Source: Bacteroidales bacterium (GTDB taxonomy: Bacteria > Bacteroidota > Bacteroidia > Bacteroidales > P3). From it: 64,000 bases of DNA. Shown here one piece after another: positions 38,954-48,268 of the stretch (its first letter is position 1; every line of letters starts with the position of its first letter). The stretch is from the NCBI GenBank assembly GCA_017522065.1, contig JAFXAD010000024.1, positions 1 through 64,000 on the forward strand, written 5' to 3'. The translations under genes were made by a program, and so were the position numbers. The notes beneath the pieces were generated by a model, which saw only the letters and a program-made list of their open reading frames with translations, was not told the origin of the DNA and made no database searches.

Positions 38954-38981
38954 CAAATCATTTTACAAGCTTATACTTACA

Positions 38982-39992
38982 ATGTCACTCATCCTTGCCA
39001 TAGAATCTTCATGCGACGACACATCGGCTGCCGTACTGCGCAACAACTGTCTATTATCCAACGTCATCGCCTCACAAGCCGTACACCGCCAATTCGGTGG
39101 CGTTGTCCCAGAACTCGCCTCTCGAGCCCATCAGCAGAATATCGTCCCTACCGTCGATGCTGCCATCCGCAATGCCGGCATTGACAAACGCGACCTCGAT
39201 GCGGTGGCTTTCACTCGCGGGCCCGGTCTGTTGGGTTCACTCCTGGTTGGCGTCTCTTTTGCAAAAAGTTTTGCTCAGGCTCTCGACATCCCGCTCATCG
39301 AAGTCAACCACCTTCAGGCTCATGTGCTCTCGCACTTCATCTCTCGGCAGATAGAGGGAGAGCAATTCCCGAAGTTCCCTTTCATGTGCCTCCTCGTCAG
39401 TGGTGGACACACGCAAATCCTGCTTCTGCGAAGCCATTTCGACATTGAGGTCATAGGCAACACCATCGACGACGCCGCAGGCGAAGCCATCGACAAAGCC
39501 GCCAAAATCATGGACCTCGGATACCCAGGAGGTCCGATCATAGACAAACTCGCCAAAGACGGCAACCCCGAAGCATTCCACTTCGCCACTCCGAATATCC
39601 CTGGCTACAACTACAGTTTCAGCGGCATCAAGACTTCTTTCCTCTACTTCCTTCGCGACAGGCTCAAGGAGGATCCCGACTTCATCGAAAACAACAAAGC
39701 CGACCTCTGTGCCTCTATCCAGAACTGCATTGTCGGATTCCTTCTGAAAAAACTCGAAAAAGCAGCTCTCGCTCACCGCGTCAACCAAGTGGCCATCGCA
39801 GGTGGCGTCTCCGCCAACTCCAGACTGCGCGACGAGCTGACCAGAATAGGCCAAAAACACGGATGGCACGTTTTCCTGCCACCAATCCAATTCTGCACCG
39901 ACAATGCCGCCATGGTAGGCATCGCCGGCTACTACAAATATCTGCGCGGCGAGTTCGCCGACATTTCCCTACCTCCCTACACCAGAAGCTAA
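38982..39992 (+). CDS. tsaD: tRNA N6-adenosine threonylcarbamoyltransferase
   Basis: Transfers threonylcarbamoyl from TC-AMP to A37 of ANN-reading tRNAs, with TsaB and TsaE, in the cytoplasm. The 336-aa length is standard. The ASKHA opening ILAIESSCDDTSAAVL, the metal-binding His110 and His114 (NHLQAH), the PGGPIIDKLA block and the AGGVSANSRLR segment are all present. The partner gene tsaE is also in this window at 61845-62261 but on another transcript; tsaB is not seen. Confidence 0.98.
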   Translation: MSLILAIESSCDDTSAAVLRNNCLLSNVIASQAVHRQFGGVVPELASRAHQQNIVPTVDAAIRNAGIDKRDLDAVAFTRGPGLLGSLLVGVSFAKSFAQALDIPLIEVNHLQAHVLSHFISRQIEGEQFPKFPFMCLLVSGGHTQILLLRSHFDIEVIGNTIDDAAGEAIDKAAKIMDLGYPGGPIIDKLAKDGNPEAFHFATPNIPGYNYSFSGIKTSFLYFLRDRLKEDPDFIENNKADLCASIQNCIVGFLLKKLEKAALAHRVNQVAIAGGVSANSRLRDELTRIGQKHGWHVFLPPIQFCTDNAAMVGIAGYYKYLRGEFADISLPPYTRS

Positions 39993-40010
39993 CATCAACA
40001 TTTCAGCACT

Positions 40011-41060
40011 TTGGAACAACACCATCTCCATAGCAAAAACCTTTCTGGCGGCAGGCGGCTCTCACTCCGAAAACTGCCCCCGCTCCTGGTGTTGTCCCTG
40101 TTTTTCCTCTCCGACCTCATATCGGTCTCCCCCTCTGCGGCACAGGACATACATTTCTCGCAAATCGACGTCAACCCCATCCTCTTCAATCCGGCTTATT
40201 CGGGCTTCTTCGACGGCAACGGACGCTTCGGCCTCTCTTATCGCAACCAGTGGGCTTCCGTAAGCCGGGCTTTCCAAACCATGGCCGCCACCGCCGAACT
40301 GTCGCTTATGCGACGACGCTACTGGCGCGACGGTCTCAACATCGGCCTCATTCTCTACTCCGACAGGGCTGGGTCGCTGAACTATGGTTCCACCGCAGGA
40401 AATCTGATACTTTCTTACTACAAAGCCCTTGGCAGCAGCAACAACAACTTCGTCTCTGTCGCACTCGAGACGGGATTCGGACAAGCAGGATTCAACACCT
40501 CCGACATAATGATGGTCGACCCCGACGTTATCGATGCCACCTCCGCTAATTTCTTCACCATAGGCACCGGACTGGCTTGGTTCTACCAACCCAACGACGA
40601 CCTCTACATCAAACTTGGCGCCGCAGCACGCAACCTGAACCGGCCCGACATCTCTTACCTCGGGACCGAAGATGCTTTTATCGAAAGGAAATTCAGCGGA
40701 TATGCTCGCGCCGAATACCGCGCATGGCCTTTCGTATCGCTGATGCCGTTGGCAGCATGCATGATCCAGAACAACTATCACGAAACCCTTTTCGGCTGCG
40801 ACGCCAAATGGTACGTCTCCGAATCGAGCAGCCGCCAGCTGGTTTTCTCGGCAGGAATACATTACCGCTGGCGCGACGCCGCCCTCATCGAATTCATCAC
40901 CGAATACAACGCTCTTCTCTTGGCACTTTCCTACGACGCCAACATATCCAAACTGACCCCCGCATCGAAGTCTTTCGGTTCATTCGAAATAACACTCGTC
41001 TACAGACTCGTGCATTCCAAACGACTCACCCGAAAGGCAATGCCCTGCCCTATAATATAA
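40011..41060 (+). CDS. PorP/SprF-family type IX secretion membrane protein
   Basis: A 349-aa outer-membrane barrel of the PorP/SprF family, which supports type IX secretion and in gliding bacteria the export of SprB-like adhesins. The signature lies right after the signal peptide: QDIHFSQIDVNPILFNPAYSG, then RFGLSYRNQWASV. The start is TTG 40011, the only allowed codon before the signal helix (LRKLPPLLVLSLFFLSDLIS). It lies 18 bp after tsaD. The next gene encodes a PorE/OmpA-like protein, the usual partner of such PorP paralogues. Which substrate it serves is unknown; the type B substrate at 55080 is one candidate. Confidence 0.87.
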   Translation: MEQHHLHSKNLSGGRRLSLRKLPPLLVLSLFFLSDLISVSPSAAQDIHFSQIDVNPILFNPAYSGFFDGNGRFGLSYRNQWASVSRAFQTMAATAELSLMRRRYWRDGLNIGLILYSDRAGSLNYGSTAGNLILSYYKALGSSNNNFVSVALETGFGQAGFNTSDIMMVDPDVIDATSANFFTIGTGLAWFYQPNDDLYIKLGAAARNLNRPDISYLGTEDAFIERKFSGYARAEYRAWPFVSLMPLAACMIQNNYHETLFGCDAKWYVSESSSRQLVFSAGIHYRWRDAALIEFITEYNALLLALSYDANISKLTPASKSFGSFEITLVYRLVHSKRLTRKAMPCPII

Positions 41061-41077
41061 TATAGCTATTACCCCCC

Positions 41078-41164
41078 CCATTAAACCCATTAACCCCATT
41101 AACCCCATTAACCCCATTAACCCCATCAACCCCATTAAACCCATTAAACCCATTAACCCCATCC
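41078..41164. repeat. 9-bp short tandem repeat between PorP and PorE-like genes
   Basis: About nine or ten head-to-tail copies of CCCCATTAA / CCCATTAAA fill most of the 133-bp gap. The last copy ends 29 bp before the ATG of the downstream gene. The units are almost perfect, with a single T-to-C change in one copy, suggesting recent slippage. Confidence 0.9.
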
Positions 41165-41193
41165 CGCCCTTTAAAAATTAACCCCTCCCCACC

Positions 41194-43461
41194 ATGAAAT
41201 TCAAATACACCTTTCTCGTCCTTACATTATTCACAGGCATTCTCCATGCACAAGACAACATCCAGGCTGGCGACGAAGCGATGAAAGTCGGCCTGTACAA
41301 GACTGCCGTCGAATACTACAAAACCGAGTATCGCAAAAACCACGATGCAAACATTGCCTACAAAATCGCCGAAGCATACAGGCTGTCCAACGATTACCGT
41401 ATGGCTATCGACTACTACCTTGTTGTCGCCAACGACGCCGTCGCAGCCATCCACCCTCACACCGAGTACTTCCTCGCCTCAATGTATCGCAACAACGGAC
41501 AGGCCGATTCCGCGCTCTATTATTACAACCGGTATCTCCGTGCCGCCTTCAACGAAGAGCTCGAGCATCGGGCTCGACAGGAGGCTCGCGCATGCCAGTG
41601 GGTGCTCGACTCCATCCCCGACCCCGTCAACTACGCCACATTCCACGAGGGCAAGAACATCAACACCGAATACAGCGAGTCCGGTGCCGTACTGGTCGGC
41701 GACTCGATGCTCGTGTTTTCATCAATGCGCGAGCTCTCCAAGCCCGGCTCGAAGGATGCCATCTATTCCGACCTCGTGCTGATGCAACTTTTCCAAGCCA
41801 ACTTCAACGGCACCTCCCCCAACAAGGCCGAACCGCTCGCCTGGGGCATAAACAGCAAGGAAAAACACACATGCAACATCGCCGTCGACCCCATCCACAA
41901 CAACATATACTTCACCCTGTGCTCTACCGACGACTTTGCCAACATACCATGCCAAATCTACGTATCCCACTATGCTCGCGGCCGCTGGCAGAAAGCCCGC
42001 AAGCTTGGCGGCGACGTGAACCTCGACGACTTCTCGTCAACGCAACCTTCTGTAGGTTATCTGCCCGACAGCACGACAATCCTGTATTTCTCATCCAACC
42101 GGCCCAACGGCCTCGGCGGATACGACATCTGGTATTCAATCATTAAAGACGGACAGTCGCCCAGCCTATGCGTCAACCTCGGTACCCCCGTCAACACCGA
42201 GGGCAACGAGATTACACCCTTCTATGACAACAACGCCAACCGTCTCTACTTCTCCTCCGACTGGCATCTCGGCTATGGCGGCTATGATGTGTTCTGCTCC
42301 GACGGCTCGCGCGACAGCTGGCAGCAGCCAACCAACCTCGGACGCTCGCTCAACAGCCCTGCTAACGACCTCTATTTCACCGTCAATCCAACCGGACCCA
42401 AAAGCGGTTACCTCACCTCCAACCGACGCGGCTCTTTCTTCATCAACGGCAACACCTGCTGCAACGACATATACAGCTGGAAGGTGGACAAAAAGACAAC
42501 CGTCCGCAAGCGCAAAACCGAAGAGCCCCCCGCTCCGGTGGCTCAACAGGGTGCCATACGGCACCTGCTGCCTATAAAGCTCTATTTCCACAACGACGAG
42601 CCCGACCCGAAATCGAAACTCGCAACGACAACGACAAACTACTTCCAGACCTATAACCGCTACATGTTCCTCCGCTCCGAATACAAGAAAGCCCACACCC
42701 TTGCTGGCGGAAACGTGGTATATGATTCCATCTGCGATGCCATCGACTATTTCTTCGACTACGATGTGCAATACAACTGCGAACGCTTCGAGCAGTTCCT
42801 CAACCTGCTCCTCGACGACCTCAAGGTCGGCCACCGCATCAGCATCACTGTCGCCGGCTATGCAAGCCCCATACACACCGGACAATACAACGAACTCATC
42901 TCGAAACGCCGTATCGCCTCAATCGTGAACCAAATCGTTGAGTATAAGAAAGGTGTGCTTACGAAATACATGGGAACCAATGGCGGCTCGCTCCAGATTC
43001 AAGAAGTCGCCTACGGAAGCACTCATGCCGGCAAGGATGTGAGCGACGACCGCAAACAGACCAACAAATCGGTCTACAGCGTCGAAGCCGCCAAGGAACG
43101 TCGTATCGAAATACTCGACTACAAGTACCTTGAAGACGACAGCTCCATCATCAGCTGCCTCCACCTGCCGACACGTGCAATGCATGTAGGCTCTTATTTC
43201 GCAGGCGAATACGCTGACATACAAGTGCACCTCAACCACACCGCCATTACCGAGACAACTCTGGATTTCATCAGTGTCGGCTCGCCCGATGTGCAGGTTG
43301 TCGGCTACAGCAAGCTGACTCCCGGACGCGAACTCGTCATCTATCTCCGAATGGACAACCGCAAAGCTGAACCGACAGTATCGTCCTTCCTGCCCATAAC
43401 ACTAAGAGTGGCTGGCGAGCAAATCACCCAAACGATGTTCCTCGAATACACTCTCCACTAA
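41194..43461 (+). CDS. PorE-like TPR/PD40/OmpA-type protein paired with PorP
   Basis: A 755-aa exported protein (signal peptide 1-19, cleaved before QDNIQAGDEA). Domains in order are TPR-like helices (20-130), a WD40/PD40-like propeller (150-420, with TILYFSSNRPNGLGGYDIW and RLYFSSDWHLGYGGYDVF), a linker, and a C-terminal OmpA-like peptidoglycan-binding fold (about 530-645). The last includes ISITVAGYASP and NELISKRRIASIVNQI. This is the layout of PorE-type T9SS proteins, which tether the secretion ring to the cell wall. It is unusual in having 110 extra residues after the OmpA-like part. Adjacent to a PorP paralogue, it likely forms an accessory T9SS module. Confidence 0.8.
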   Translation: MKFKYTFLVLTLFTGILHAQDNIQAGDEAMKVGLYKTAVEYYKTEYRKNHDANIAYKIAEAYRLSNDYRMAIDYYLVVANDAVAAIHPHTEYFLASMYRNNGQADSALYYYNRYLRAAFNEELEHRARQEARACQWVLDSIPDPVNYATFHEGKNINTEYSESGAVLVGDSMLVFSSMRELSKPGSKDAIYSDLVLMQLFQANFNGTSPNKAEPLAWGINSKEKHTCNIAVDPIHNNIYFTLCSTDDFANIPCQIYVSHYARGRWQKARKLGGDVNLDDFSSTQPSVGYLPDSTTILYFSSNRPNGLGGYDIWYSIIKDGQSPSLCVNLGTPVNTEGNEITPFYDNNANRLYFSSDWHLGYGGYDVFCSDGSRDSWQQPTNLGRSLNSPANDLYFTVNPTGPKSGYLTSNRRGSFFINGNTCCNDIYSWKVDKKTTVRKRKTEEPPAPVAQQGAIRHLLPIKLYFHNDEPDPKSKLATTTTNYFQTYNRYMFLRSEYKKAHTLAGGNVVYDSICDAIDYFFDYDVQYNCERFEQFLNLLLDDLKVGHRISITVAGYASPIHTGQYNELISKRRIASIVNQIVEYKKGVLTKYMGTNGGSLQIQEVAYGSTHAGKDVSDDRKQTNKSVYSVEAAKERRIEILDYKYLEDDSSIISCLHLPTRAMHVGSYFAGEYADIQVHLNHTAITETTLDFISVGSPDVQVVGYSKLTPGRELVIYLRMDNRKAEPTVSSFLPITLRVAGEQITQTMFLEYTLH

Positions 43462-43480
43462 GCAGAGAGATGCCGTAAAG

Positions 43481-45316
43481 TCAAGCTTTTTCGACCATCA
43501 TCCGACAGTTCGGGCAATCGAAAACCAAATGGAACCGGTGCCCGTTATTGTCTAAATACAATTCCTCGTCGGCACGTATCGCTACCAACGGACGCGTCTT
43601 GCTTTTCCCACGAATACAACAGCCCAATTCGTAGCGCAAGCAGTATTTTGTCGTCATCAAGGCAACGCCATCGTATCTTCCTGTCTGCTCCACGCCACGA
43701 GCCACAACGTTCGCTCCGTGTTTTTTATAAAACTCCTCGGCTTTCTTGTTGACCACGTTGCCTCTGTAGTCTATTTCCTTTGTCGGGAACGGCATCCCTT
43801 GGTCAACCCTCGGCATCTCTTTCGGACTGAAGTGCTTCAACCTGTTTGCCGTCAATTCTCCGATAGCACCGCGCCGAAGCTGGTTAAGCACCGATGCTGG
43901 CAAGAAAAACATTCCGTCTGTATTGTCTTTCACTTGGGTGACCACGAAAGGCGTATCGCCTGTCTTCGACAACTGCCTAACGGTCTGTTCTTTGCAGCTC
44001 TCCCTACCCGAGCGGGGCTCCTCGTGCACAGCGTCTATGCTGTACGATGCACCAACGCCATCCTCGTCAATCACATCCAGCATAAATCCCTGTGGAGTAG
44101 CAGAAAACGACAATTCAACAGCTATTTTCCGCTCGGCAGTCCTGCCGGCAAGCGTCTTCTCAAACTGCTGGTCGTTGTTGCGCCACAGTTTCGTGCCGAC
44201 TTTGACTGAGGGCATTTTGTTCGGGACAATTGTTTTGCCGCGCACATCGTTGATGAAGAAGCCCTGCAGCTGGCCTTCTTTGTCAAAATAGCATATTCCA
44301 TCGCCATTGGCAAAGGTCTCTTTGCCACGCACCGTCAGCGTATCTCGTCCTACAGATTCGACCTCTCCGACAAATTTGCCCATCGATTTTTGTGTGGCAA
44401 ACGACGCCATCGGCTGTCTGCCGTGAAGGAAATAGTCTGTATATCCGCGATTGAACGTGCGCTCCACATCGGGCTCAAACGTGAACACACTCCGCCCCGA
44501 CGATGCTCGCGCATTACCTTCCATCAAACCGTCAAGGAGCATACGGTAATGCGCCACCACGTTCTTCACGTAGCCGACATCCTTCAGACGGCCCTCGATT
44601 TTGAACGATGTGATGCCTGCATCAATCATCTGCTGCAGACTCGACGAGGCATTAAAATCTTTCAGTGAGAGCAGGTGGCGGTTCTTTATCAACAACTTGC
44701 CGTCGCCGCTGTATAGATTGTACGACGACCTGCAGGGCTGCGAACAGCTCCCGCGGTTTCCGCTACGCCCGTTAAGGTATTGGCTCATATAGCACTGCCC
44801 ACTATAACTGACACACAGCGCTCCATGCACGAAACTCTCCAAGTCGACATCGGTCGACTGACGTATCTCTCGCATCTGCTCCAAGGATGTCTCTCGGGCA
44901 AGTATGACTCGCTTAAAGCCTGCCTGCTGCAAAAACTTTATCTTTTCTACTGATGCATTATGGCATTGGGTGCTGGCATGCAGCTCGATTGGCGGCAAAT
45001 CACATTCAAGCAACCCCATATCTTGTACTATGAGTGCATCGACGCCAACATCATACAATCTCCTTATCATCGTAACGGCTGCCTCCAGCTCGTCATCGTA
45101 GAGTATGGTATTGACTGTCGCAAACACCTTGCAGCCATAGAGATGGGAATACTTGACCAACGATTCCACATCCTCGATTGTGTTTGTCGCTCCGCTGCGG
45201 GCTCCAAACGCGGGAGCTCCGATATACAGGGCATCGGCACCATGGTTTACGGCTTCCTTGCCAAATTCATAGTTCTTTGCCGGTGCCAGCAGTTCCAACG
45301 TGCTCATAAGTGTCAT
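43481..45316 (-). CDS. U32-family peptidase-like protein (RlhA/TrhP type)
   Basis: A 611-aa cytoplasmic protein of the U32 family. E. coli relatives RlhA and TrhP hydroxylate C2501 of 23S rRNA or U34 of tRNA using prephenate rather than acting as proteases. The N-terminal half has LELLAPAKNYEFGKEAVNHGADALYIG and the cysteine-rich block CVSYSGQCYMSQYLNGRSGN. The C-terminal DUF3656-like part and the two late cysteine pairs (YELGCCIRGK, DCPNC) support an Fe-S site. The length is closer to RlhA. Its ATG overlaps the upstream gene's TGA (ATGA); an alternative ATG lies three codons on. Confidence 0.88.
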   Translation of the reverse strand: MTLMSTLELLAPAKNYEFGKEAVNHGADALYIGAPAFGARSGATNTIEDVESLVKYSHLYGCKVFATVNTILYDDELEAAVTMIRRLYDVGVDALIVQDMGLLECDLPPIELHASTQCHNASVEKIKFLQQAGFKRVILARETSLEQMREIRQSTDVDLESFVHGALCVSYSGQCYMSQYLNGRSGNRGSCSQPCRSSYNLYSGDGKLLIKNRHLLSLKDFNASSSLQQMIDAGITSFKIEGRLKDVGYVKNVVAHYRMLLDGLMEGNARASSGRSVFTFEPDVERTFNRGYTDYFLHGRQPMASFATQKSMGKFVGEVESVGRDTLTVRGKETFANGDGICYFDKEGQLQGFFINDVRGKTIVPNKMPSVKVGTKLWRNNDQQFEKTLAGRTAERKIAVELSFSATPQGFMLDVIDEDGVGASYSIDAVHEEPRSGRESCKEQTVRQLSKTGDTPFVVTQVKDNTDGMFFLPASVLNQLRRGAIGELTANRLKHFSPKEMPRVDQGMPFPTKEIDYRGNVVNKKAEEFYKKHGANVVARGVEQTGRYDGVALMTTKYCLRYELGCCIRGKSKTRPLVAIRADEELYLDNNGHRFHLVFDCPNCRMMVEKA

Positions 45317-45948
45317 TTAACCTTGCAATGCAACAACTTACGTCCGCACAATTCGCCCTCAAGGGTATCCCCAATAGCAACAGGACCTACCCCCGACGGC
45401 GTGCCAGTATAAATCAGGTCGCCCGTGCGCAACAACATAAAATCAGACAGATAAGATATCATCCTGTCAACGCTGCACAGCATCTGCGATGTGTTGCCGC
45501 TCTGTACAGTCTCTCCATTACGCAGCAATGCGAAATCCAAATCCTGCACATTCCCGCCCAGCTCTGCCAGCGGCACGAAATCGCCCAGGACTGCCGAACC
45601 ATCAAATCCCTTCGACAACGTCCACGGCAGACCTTTGCTTTTGGCCTCACTTTGCAGGTCGCGAGCCGTAAAGTCTATCCCCAGCGTGACGCTGCTGTAG
45701 TATTTGTGCGCAAAACGCTCCTCGATGCTTTTGCCGACCCTGTCAATCCGCACAACCAATTCAATCTCATGTTCTATGCGATTGCTGAACTCCGGATAGA
45801 AAAACGGCTTGCCTCCCACCAACAGGGCACTGTCGGGCTTTAGGAAAAAGGACGGCGAAAGGGCCTGCTGCGACCCTCGCTCATATTGCGGAGCACCCAT
45901 TTCGGCCGCATGCTGGCTGTAATTACGTGCTATACAGATTATTTTCAC
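45313..45948 (-). CDS. Fumarylacetoacetate hydrolase-family protein
   Basis: A 211-aa soluble enzyme. I use GTG 45948, which overlaps the upstream stop as GTGA and gives the family start MKIICIARNYSQHA; an ATG at 45999 would add 17 residues from inside the neighbouring gene. The FAA-hydrolase core is recognisable: FLKPDSALL, the metal ligands in EHEIELVVRI, LGIDFTARDLQ, and PSGVGPVAIGD with GTP. Relatives are acylpyruvate hydrolases or oxaloacetate tautomerases; the substrate here is unknown. It sits in a four-gene, tightly coupled minus-strand unit. Confidence 0.9.
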   Translation of the reverse strand: MKIICIARNYSQHAAEMGAPQYERGSQQALSPSFFLKPDSALLVGGKPFFYPEFSNRIEHEIELVVRIDRVGKSIEERFAHKYYSSVTLGIDFTARDLQSEAKSKGLPWTLSKGFDGSAVLGDFVPLAELGGNVQDLDFALLRNGETVQSGNTSQMLCSVDRMISYLSDFMLLRTGDLIYTGTPSGVGPVAIGDTLEGELCGRKLLHCKVK

Positions 45949-47117
45949 TTGGCTGGCTTTATATGTGCGATACGTATCGAGTTGACAGGATCGTTCCATA
46001 TTTCAACGCCCCGAACGCCAGGAAGGAGCCCGCTGTTGGATGTGCTCTGGAATTCGGGACTTCCGTCGAGGCGGATGAAAGTGTCGTACGACAGCATTTT
46101 CTTACAATAGCTTTTCATCACCAACAGCACTGACGGCCGGCTTCCCAAGCTGCTTTTCACGCAGTAGAACACTATCGTGTTCGGCTCACCATCTTCGACA
46201 AAGAGGCTGTCGGTACCAGCCAAGCCGATCGAGTCGATACATGATTCGTATTTGACAACGTGGAACTTGTACTCGCCCTTGCGCTTCTTGTCGAGTTTTA
46301 TTGTGAGTTTGCGACCAACACTAATATCGAACTGGTCTACAGGTCCTTCGCTCAAAGCATCGTCGTCTTCGTCCATTGCAAACATCTTGGACAGATAATT
46401 CATGCAGGGCGTCACGTTGACATAAAGATTTTCGAGGCCGTGTTCGTTTTCCTCGAGCGAAAAGACATCGAACTGTTGCCCCTCGTCATACTGCAGCGAC
46501 TGGCCGGTGGACTTGAAGCCAAAATAGCTCATAAAATTGTACGAATGAGACACTATAGCGACGTGGAACGCCGTAGCGAAGTCGCTGCCGTCGCCCGAGG
46601 CAGCTATGGCACTGATGAGTGCCACATAGCGGAAGGCGTCGTCGGCTGCCTGCTTCGAATCTATGCCGTAAACCTTCGCATTGGCATAATGGCGATACAT
46701 GTAGAGTCGTAAATGCATCGGCGCCTTCTTAACGGCACGATCGAGCAGTTTCAATGCCTTCTGTGCCTCTTTTATGGTGACTCTTTCATGGTTGAGGATG
46801 TCGCGGGCCTGATCTTCCTCGTCGAGATGGATGTATGGATCATAGTCTTTCTGAAGCACATAGCCATAGTATAGGCAGTGTATGTCTTCTATTGTAAGCG
46901 TTGTGTCGGCTTCCTCAAAGCGCTTGAGGAGTGACGGGTAGTAGAACCGCGATGAAGGGTCGCTGATAATCTGGCCAAGATGATCGTAGCTTGGAACCAA
47001 GAATTCTATATAACCCGACATCGTGTCGGCTGCAGCGACCGAATCCTGCTGACTATGGACTCTCAACGGCAAAAGCAGCATAGATGCAGCAAACAGGAAT
47101 GACAATATGTGTTTCAT
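45945..47117 (-). CDS. DUF4919 domain-containing exported protein
   Basis: A 390-aa protein with a signal peptide (1-22, after ...LLLPLRVHS). The N-terminal helical half fits DUF4919 (YPSLLKRFEEADTTLTIEDIHCLYYGYV, then RHYANAKVYGID). The C-terminal half is a beta-rich segment (VGRKLTIKLDKKRKGEYKFHV) ending in a region dominated by strand-forming residues. The family is specific to Bacteroidota and uncharacterised. It is 17 bp after the exonuclease gene and overlaps the FAA-hydrolase start by four bases, so translation is coupled. Confidence 0.8.
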   Translation of the reverse strand: MKHILSFLFAASMLLLPLRVHSQQDSVAAADTMSGYIEFLVPSYDHLGQIISDPSSRFYYPSLLKRFEEADTTLTIEDIHCLYYGYVLQKDYDPYIHLDEEDQARDILNHERVTIKEAQKALKLLDRAVKKAPMHLRLYMYRHYANAKVYGIDSKQAADDAFRYVALISAIAASGDGSDFATAFHVAIVSHSYNFMSYFGFKSTGQSLQYDEGQQFDVFSLEENEHGLENLYVNVTPCMNYLSKMFAMDEDDDALSEGPVDQFDISVGRKLTIKLDKKRKGEYKFHVVKYESCIDSIGLAGTDSLFVEDGEPNTIVFYCVKSSLGSRPSVLLVMKSYCKKMLSYDTFIRLDGSPEFQSTSNSGLLPGVRGVEIWNDPVNSIRIAHIKPAK

Positions 47118-47134
47118 AGCTTATTGTATATGGT

Positions 47135-48013
47135 TCAACCCTCGAATTTCAGTTTCAGCGCCTGTAGTTTTTCCTGGTCTTTTCGGCGTTTCTCCTCCAC
47201 GATGCGACGCTGCACCTGCATGACCACTTTCTTCGTAGACAGCGGAAAATCAGCCTTCATCATCCAGTCATAGTAGGCCGGTTCCAGGTGGAACACTTGT
47301 TCGAGGGTCTTGCCTTTATGCTTGCCGAAATTAAAGACTTCTTGATGATTTTTGTCGTATCCTATATGTCCGACCAGATCAGCCCACTGGGCATTACTGG
47401 TGAACTCACTGAGGGCTTCCACGTCGTTCACAACAGGATAGGACTCTTTCCCGTCGCGGTCAACGAACGGCACATGCTCGTACCTGTCGAGCTGGGCTTT
47501 CAGCACCTCGTAGGTTGCCTTCGTGTCGGCATCTGCGCTGTGTGCCCCGTCGAGCTGTTTGCCGCAGTAGAACTTGTATGCTGCCACAAGCGTGCGCTGC
47601 TCCATGCGGTGGAATATATTCTGCACATCCACCAAACGCCTGTTGCTGAGCGAGAAATCAATCCCTACACGAAGGAACTCCTCGACGAGCAGCGGGACAT
47701 CAAACTTGTTGGAATTGTACCCTGCCAAGTCCGAATCGCCTATAAAATCAGCAATCTCGGCGGCTTGCTCTGCAAAACTGCGTTCGTTCGACACCATGGC
47801 GTCGGTAATATGATGCACCATTGTCGATTCCTCAGGAATATGCATCGTCGCGCCTCGGTCATCGACCGGACGGACCATCCTTGTCATCTCCTGTTCCGAG
47901 CCGTCTGGCATCACCTTCAGCAGGCATATTTGGATAATGCGGTCGTGGCCCACTTGCACGCCCGTAGTCTCAAGGTCAAAAAAAACAATTGGTTTTGATA
48001 GTTTAAGTTGCAT
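47135..48013 (-). CDS. DnaQ-like 3'-5' exonuclease
   Basis: A 292-aa cytoplasmic protein whose first 170 residues form an RNase H-like DEDD exonuclease. It has motif I FFDLETTG, motif II in LAGYNSNKFDVPLL and motif III HSADADTKATYEVL. The C-terminal part contains FNFGKHKGKTLEQVFHLEPAYYDWMM, a small module found in exonucleases of this group. It is not part of a polymerase. It heads the exonuclease/DUF4919/FAA/U32 cluster; a repeat element precedes it. Confidence 0.92.
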   Translation of the reverse strand: MQLKLSKPIVFFDLETTGVQVGHDRIIQICLLKVMPDGSEQEMTRMVRPVDDRGATMHIPEESTMVHHITDAMVSNERSFAEQAAEIADFIGDSDLAGYNSNKFDVPLLVEEFLRVGIDFSLSNRRLVDVQNIFHRMEQRTLVAAYKFYCGKQLDGAHSADADTKATYEVLKAQLDRYEHVPFVDRDGKESYPVVNDVEALSEFTSNAQWADLVGHIGYDKNHQEVFNFGKHKGKTLEQVFHLEPAYYDWMMKADFPLSTKKVVMQVQRRIVEEKRRKDQEKLQALKLKFEG

Positions 48014-48045
48014 TTAGTGTTTATTTTAGTGACAATTATCAGGTA

Positions 48046-48248
48046 ATCTCTAAAAATCGTTTAATTCGCGTTTTGCTTGGTACAAGCTCCTGTGGAGCGC
48101 GTAGAGGAGCCTGCGAGTGGGCAGCTACGTCCTCCTTCATAGTTTAATCAAATGTCGAACTCAATTCGTTTAATTGCTCATTGCATTTTATTTACTCATT
48201 AGGTATTCGCAGGCATACCACGCCGTTTGAAAAGTAATTATTAGAGGT
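48046..48248. repeat. IR-bounded intergenic element, long copy (203 bp)
   Basis: The left end reads ATCTCTAAAAATCG and the right end ATTATTAGAGGTGCC, imperfect inverted copies. The inner part has ATTCG-rich segments and a unique insert with the stem TACAAGCTCC/GGAGCGCG. A 60-bp block (ATTGCTCATTGCATTTT to GGCATACCACGCCG) is shared with 62899-62957. It fills the gap between kdsA and the exonuclease gene. No coding potential is seen. Confidence 0.75.
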
Positions 48249-48268
48249 GCCCATCAGTTTGTTGGTGA

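Noticed and set aside
41078..41164. Possible CRISPR array
   Set aside because: Units are 9 bp with no unique spacers and no cas genes nearby; a simple tandem repeat fits better.
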